Assembly: GCA_020848545.1 (NCBI GenBank) | Contig: JADLHZ010000063.1 | Coordinates: 1 to 37,856 of the forward strand | Length of the DNA stretch: 37,856 nucleotides | Source of the DNA: Deltaproteobacteria bacterium | GTDB taxonomy: Bacteria; Myxococcota; JADLHZ01 | Direction of reading: 5' to 3' | Part shown: piece by piece, positions 34,507 through 37,856 of the stretch | How the letters are laid out: each line of letters starts with the position of its first letter | Numbering within the stretch: the stretch's first letter is position 1 | Program-made: the position numbers and the translations under genes | Notes under the pieces: generated by a model | Database searches by the model: none | What the model was told of the DNA's origin: nothing | Seen by the model: the letters and a program-made list of their open reading frames with translations, nothing else

Positions 34507-36987
34507 TTACTGGCGCGTCGTCGCGACGTAGTAGAGCGCGAAGCTCGAAACTTCCGACGCCAATTGGTTCAGATCTTTGCCCGTCGTCGCCGAGAGGCCC
34601 GTTTGGAAGTCGAGGCCACCCGAGAACTTCAGCGCGGTCGCCGCGAGCGTGAGGCCGTTCGGCGTCACGTCGGAGACGATGTTCGACGTGCCTTCGACGC
34701 CGGCGGTCGGCAACACGATGGTCGTGCCGATCGCGCTCGGCTTGACGAGCACGTTCCACGGCCGCGAGATCGTATCGCGCGACACGCGGACAAAGACGAG
34801 ATCGGCGACGACGCTGCCGACCGGGCCCATCGTCGGCAAGGTGATCTTGCCCGGCACCGCCGCGACTGGAAGCGTGCGCGCGTAAGTGGCCGTCAGGAAG
34901 TTGACGCCTTGGACTGCCGTGCTCATCGCCGGCAAGGTGGGCGAGCTCGCCGCCCAGCCGATGCCGTTCGCGGCGTTGCGCGCAACGACGCCCTTCACGC
35001 GCACGGCCGACGAGTTCGGCGTCGAGCGCGTGAGGTCGGTGAAGTTCGCCGCCACCGCCACGCCGATGATCTCATTGTCTGCGAGCTCGGTCGGCGTCGC
35101 GGCGAAGCGCGTGTGGATGACGTTGCTGCCGAACTGCGGATCGGCGCTCAGCGTATCGAAGGCGCCGTCGTTGTCGGCGTCGATGCCCGCGCCGAAGCCG
35201 AGCGGAACGAGGCCGTACGCCGGCGACACCGCCGCGACGAGCGCGACCATGCCGTTGAGCTTCTCGGTGGCGGCCGCGCCCGGATAGAAGTCGGCCGCAA
35301 TGCCTGGATTGGCGAAGTTCGCCTTGAACTTCAAGCGCCGCGCCGGCGAGATGGTGGCGAACGAGAACTTGTTGTCGCTCTGCATGCCGCTCGCGTCTTT
35401 CTCGCGATACGCTGCCCAGTCAGCGAAGGGCTTGCGCGCGAGGAAGCTCGCGCTGCCGAAGCCGTCGATGCCGATGGCCAAGTTGTCGAAGAGCGGCAAG
35501 ACCGAGGTGATCACCTTGCCGATGTCGATCGACGCCGAGGTGCTGCTGCCGGTCGGGAACAAGCCGACGAGACCGGTGGCCTTCGCCAGCGGGACCTTGG
35601 TGCCGACGCTCCACGCGACGCGGCGGCCGGGGACCGCGCGCACCGCGACGCCGTCGCAGTTCGGGCCGATCTTGCCGCCGTTCAAGCTGGCGTAGAGCGC
35701 GCGCGGAAGCGGCGCGTTGCCCGTGGCGTTCGTCGCCGCGACGGCGCAGTTGCCGCCGCCGCTCGAGAGCACCTCGGTGCCGAGGGTGCGGCGCGCAGTG
35801 TCGCCCGCGAAGAGATCGAGGCTGAAGTTCAAGAGCGACGAGAGCGGCAAGCTGCCACCGGCGAACGCGCCTTGAATCTCGGCCTTGGTCAAGGTGCTGA
35901 ACTCTTTGTCGAAGGCGGTGAACGACGGCCGGCCACCGAAGCCCGTCGTCTCGTCGAGCTTCTCGAGCGGGATGGCGACGTCGAAGGTCGTGCCGCCGGC
36001 GCCGAAGTAGTAGGTCGTGGCGCCGTAGGGTGCGGTCGCTGGCGCGACGTGCACACCGGCCGCGGTGAAGCCACCCGGGTGGGTCACATAATAGATGCCG
36101 GAGGCCGCCGGATCTTCAGCGACCGTGGCCGTCGCGGAGACGTCGCCAGCGGCGTTGAAGAGCTTGATGTCGGCGGCGGTGAGGCCGCTGATCGGGCTCG
36201 CCTGGCCGCTGACGCCGTTTTGGAAGAGCACGACGCGCGACTCAGCGACCGTCGGCGCGCGCGCAACGGTGAAGCTGCGCGTACAGGTAACGCCGCCGAA
36301 CGACGCGGTGATGAGCTCACTGCCCGCGACCGCGTTCGCCTTCACGCGAATGCTGTCGGTCGTGCCGGGCGCGACCTCGAAGCGCATCGTCGTCGCCGCA
36401 GCGACCGAGTTCGCGCGCAGGTACGGAACGACGACGCCGCTCTTGAAGCCGACCGCGTTGATCTTGATCGCCGGGCCGGCCGTGGCGAGCGCCGCCGGGT
36501 TCAGCGCGAAGACGAGCTGGTCGTTCATGATTTCGCAAGTGTCGGCCGCGACGCTCTCGGGCTCCTTGCACACCGAGTCGTAGCACTGCTGGCCGGGACT
36601 ACAGTCGTTGGCGACGCGGCAGCCGAGCTTCTTGCACTCGCACGCGACCTCCGTCTCGCGGCCGAACTCGTCGCCAGCGCACGGGGTCCTCTCTGCGCAG
36701 GCGCCGTCCAAGCACACTTGGCCGGTCTTGCAGTTGCCGCTCGTCGCGCACTTCTTGCCGACGGCCGCGGTGTCATCGCAGGAACCTTGGCAACCGTTCT
36801 GCTTCAGATTGCACGAGAGATACTCTTTGCAGACGTTCGAGACGCAGATGAGGCCGGTCTCGCAGTCGATGTCGGCTTCGCACTTCGTCTCGTTGACGGT
36901 CGTCGGCGGGGGCGGACAGGCCGACAGCGCAAACGCCATGGCGGCGAGCGCAGTGATGCGCGTGATCACGAAATAGTCTTTCTTCAT
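34507..36987 (-). CDS. Cys-rich envelope lipoprotein of unknown function (826 aa)
   Basis: The start at 36987 has GGAGG upstream and opens a lipoprotein signal (MAFALSAC, Cys24) followed by PPPPT; the longer open frame is an antisense shadow of the gene at 37171. Residues about 34-150 hold four or five short Cys-rich repeats (CETGLICVSNVC, CKTGQVCLDGAC, CSPGQQCYDSVC), the same class as in the giant lipoproteins at 8753-21974. The remaining 670 residues are beta-rich, with an Ig-like segment near 190-240 and a region recalling repeated surface domains, but I recognise no family and no catalytic motif. It is probably anchored in the outer membrane facing outside or into the periplasm. It is transcribed toward pgi with a terminator in between. 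Confidence 0.88.
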   Translation of the reverse strand: MKKDYFVITRITALAAMAFALSACPPPPTTVNETKCEADIDCETGLICVSNVCKEYLSCNLKQNGCQGSCDDTAAVGKKCATSGNCKTGQVCLDGACAERTPCAGDEFGRETEVACECKKLGCRVANDCSPGQQCYDSVCKEPESVAADTCEIMNDQLVFALNPAALATAGPAIKINAVGFKSGVVVPYLRANSVAAATTMRFEVAPGTTDSIRVKANAVAGSELITASFGGVTCTRSFTVARAPTVAESRVVLFQNGVSGQASPISGLTAADIKLFNAAGDVSATATVAEDPAASGIYYVTHPGGFTAAGVHVAPATAPYGATTYYFGAGGTTFDVAIPLEKLDETTGFGGRPSFTAFDKEFSTLTKAEIQGAFAGGSLPLSSLLNFSLDLFAGDTARRTLGTEVLSSGGGNCAVAATNATGNAPLPRALYASLNGGKIGPNCDGVAVRAVPGRRVAWSVGTKVPLAKATGLVGLFPTGSSTSASIDIGKVITSVLPLFDNLAIGIDGFGSASFLARKPFADWAAYREKDASGMQSDNKFSFATISPARRLKFKANFANPGIAADFYPGAAATEKLNGMVALVAAVSPAYGLVPLGFGAGIDADNDGAFDTLSADPQFGSNVIHTRFAATPTELADNEIIGVAVAANFTDLTRSTPNSSAVRVKGVVARNAANGIGWAASSPTLPAMSTAVQGVNFLTATYARTLPVAAVPGKITLPTMGPVGSVVADLVFVRVSRDTISRPWNVLVKPSAIGTTIVLPTAGVEGTSNIVSDVTPNGLTLAATALKFSGGLDFQTGLSATTGKDLNQLASEVSSFALYYVATTRQ

Positions 36988-37170
36988 TCTACGAATCCTC
37001 CACATGACGTCAGGCTGCCGGTTCCCCAGGGCCCGGCGTTCTAGATGGAAGCCGAGTGGAGAGCAAGCGGGGACACAAGCAAAGTGAGGGCCTCCCACGT
37101 TGTGCGCGCATGCCTCCTGCGCTCGAAACGCTTTGCGAGACACGAGCGATGCGCTAAACGGCGCTGAGCG
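36988..37170. other. Divergent intergenic region
   Basis: This 183-bp gap separates the minus-strand lipoprotein gene from the plus-strand DUF721 gene and should hold both promoters. I see no convincing promoter pair or operator; the ribosome site of the lipoprotein gene (GGAGG on the minus strand, 36996-37000) is the only clear element. Confidence 0.45.
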
Positions 37171-37710
37171 ATGAACGACGGAAACCAGCGGCCGCGGCAG
37201 CCGTACGACGCAGCGCGACAATCGGACACGCCTGTCCGGCCGCGAAGGCGCGTACTCACGCACGCGGGGTCCGTCGTCGACAACTTCCTCACCGCGCGGC
37301 GCATGACCTCGAAGGTGTTTCAGACGCGCGTGTTTCAGACCTTTCACGCGGTGATCGGCGAAGCGACGAGGAAGCACGCCAAGGCGTTCAAGCTGAAGGG
37401 CAGCGAGCTCACGGTCGCGGTCGACTCGGCATCGTGGCGGCAGCAGCTCTCGTTCATGGTCGACGACCTGCGCCGGCAGGTGAACGAGAAGCTCGGCAAA
37501 GAAACGTTGAGCGTCATTCGGCTGGTGCACGGCGACATCTCGAAGATCCCGGACGACGACGCCGCGCCTCCGGCGCCGGAGCCGTTGCGGGGCGCGCTCC
37601 CCGAGGAGCTCGCGGTGGCAGACACCCTCGGCCGCTTGGTCATCGACGGCGAGCTCGGCACGATCATCTCGCATGCGTATCTGGGAGCGAAGCGGTCGGG
37701 GAGAACTTGA
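37171..37710 (+). CDS. DUF721 / DciA-like protein (179 aa)
   Basis: The central part (about residues 30-120) has the features of the DUF721 family, which includes DciA, the helicase-operator protein that helps load DnaB in bacteria lacking DnaC: VFQTFHAVIGEATRKHAKAF, then an LTVAVDSASWRQQLSF strand-helix and a LSVIRLVHG strand. The N-terminal 30 residues are Arg/Pro-rich and could contact DNA; the C-terminal 50 residues after an acidic/proline linker form an extra helical extension of unknown role. The start at 37171 lacks an obvious Shine-Dalgarno and the first 20 residues are the least certain. A replication role is inferred from the family, which in many species is uncharacterised. Confidence 0.78.
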   Translation: MNDGNQRPRQPYDAARQSDTPVRPRRRVLTHAGSVVDNFLTARRMTSKVFQTRVFQTFHAVIGEATRKHAKAFKLKGSELTVAVDSASWRQQLSFMVDDLRRQVNEKLGKETLSVIRLVHGDISKIPDDDAAPPAPEPLRGALPEELAVADTLGRLVIDGELGTIISHAYLGAKRSGRT

Positions 37711-37738
37711 TCGGCCACGGCGACGGCCACGGCTAGCC

Positions 37739-37771
37739 CCGATTATTCGTGACTCCGTCACTCATAATCGG
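37739..37771. terminator. Hairpin downstream of the DUF721 gene
   Basis: Arms CCGATTATTCGTGAC and GTCACTCATAATCGG pair at 13 of 15 positions around a TCC loop, 28 nt after the stop at 37710. No T-run follows, so it may be a Rho-dependent or stability hairpin, or a binding site for the next gene. The 85 bases after it (to the window end) are more AT-rich and may be an upstream region of a gene outside the window. Confidence 0.4.
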
Positions 37772-37856
37772 TTCCAGTGTAACAAAATATTTACGTTGGA
37801 TAGCAGAAATGCCTTGAAAACAAGTTCGGCTTCGTCTGTCGTGGGTTTGCGAAGAC

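Noticed and set aside
36988..37761. In-frame 5' extension of the 826-aa lipoprotein gene
   Set aside because: It runs antisense through the DUF721 gene and would displace the lipoprotein signal; GGAGG supports the start at 36987.

Overview
The window looks like a chromosomal segment of a high-GC myxobacterium (Myxococcota). Supporting signs are strong G/C bias at third codon positions, a MYXO-CTERM-like C-terminal sorting tail, a Ser/Thr kinase fused to a PEGA domain, an FHA-GGDEF protein, and giant lipoproteins with thrombospondin type 3 (TSP3) and VWA domains that resemble the gliding-motility lipoprotein CglD. I found no tRNA, rRNA, CRISPR array, transposase or phage gene.

Layout. (1) 131-3440, plus strand: two small unknown proteins, a membrane-anchored Ser/Thr kinase with a PEGA domain, and a small membrane protein. 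(2) 3489-21974, minus strand: a tightly packed four-gene operon of exported proteins, read from 21974 down: two CglD-like VWA/TSP3/Cys-rich lipoproteins (2424 and 1985 aa), a ZU5-like/FN3 lipoprotein (476 aa) and a PPC/P-domain/DUF11 surface protein (1266 aa) with a MYXO-CTERM-like tail. Three of the four carry short collagen-like Gly-X-Thr tracts. (3) 22151-23200, plus: an M48 metallopeptidase. (4) 23370-29976, minus: a five-gene operon built around a duplicated pair of large proteins with nearly identical ends and different middles, followed by a TPR protein, a coiled-coil protein and an unknown protein. By eye the large pair recalls EspA-like / type III secretion tip or filament proteins and the TPR protein recalls SycD-type chaperones; no secretion apparatus gene is in view. 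(5) 30153-31796, plus: a lipase lipoprotein. (6) 31988-36987, minus: FHA-GGDEF diguanylate cyclase, compact glucose-6-phosphate isomerase, and an unknown Cys-rich lipoprotein. (7) 37171-37710, plus: a DUF721/DciA-like protein.

Non-coding structure is concentrated at gene 3' ends. There is a 19-bp motif repeated three times (3445-3511), an 84-bp inverted-repeat-bounded element present twice in perfect tandem (31808-31987), a 126-bp MITE-like element (23249-23374) and an intrinsic terminator (34440-34482). Several of these share a GGGACC core or reach into stop codons. The two large paralogs of region 4 also share a 37-nt leader that can form a small hairpin.

The most unusual points are the duplicated same-ends/different-middles export-like system, the dispersed Gly-X-Thr tracts, the TIR-bounded tandem element, and a terminator placed directly in front of the pgi ribosome binding site.
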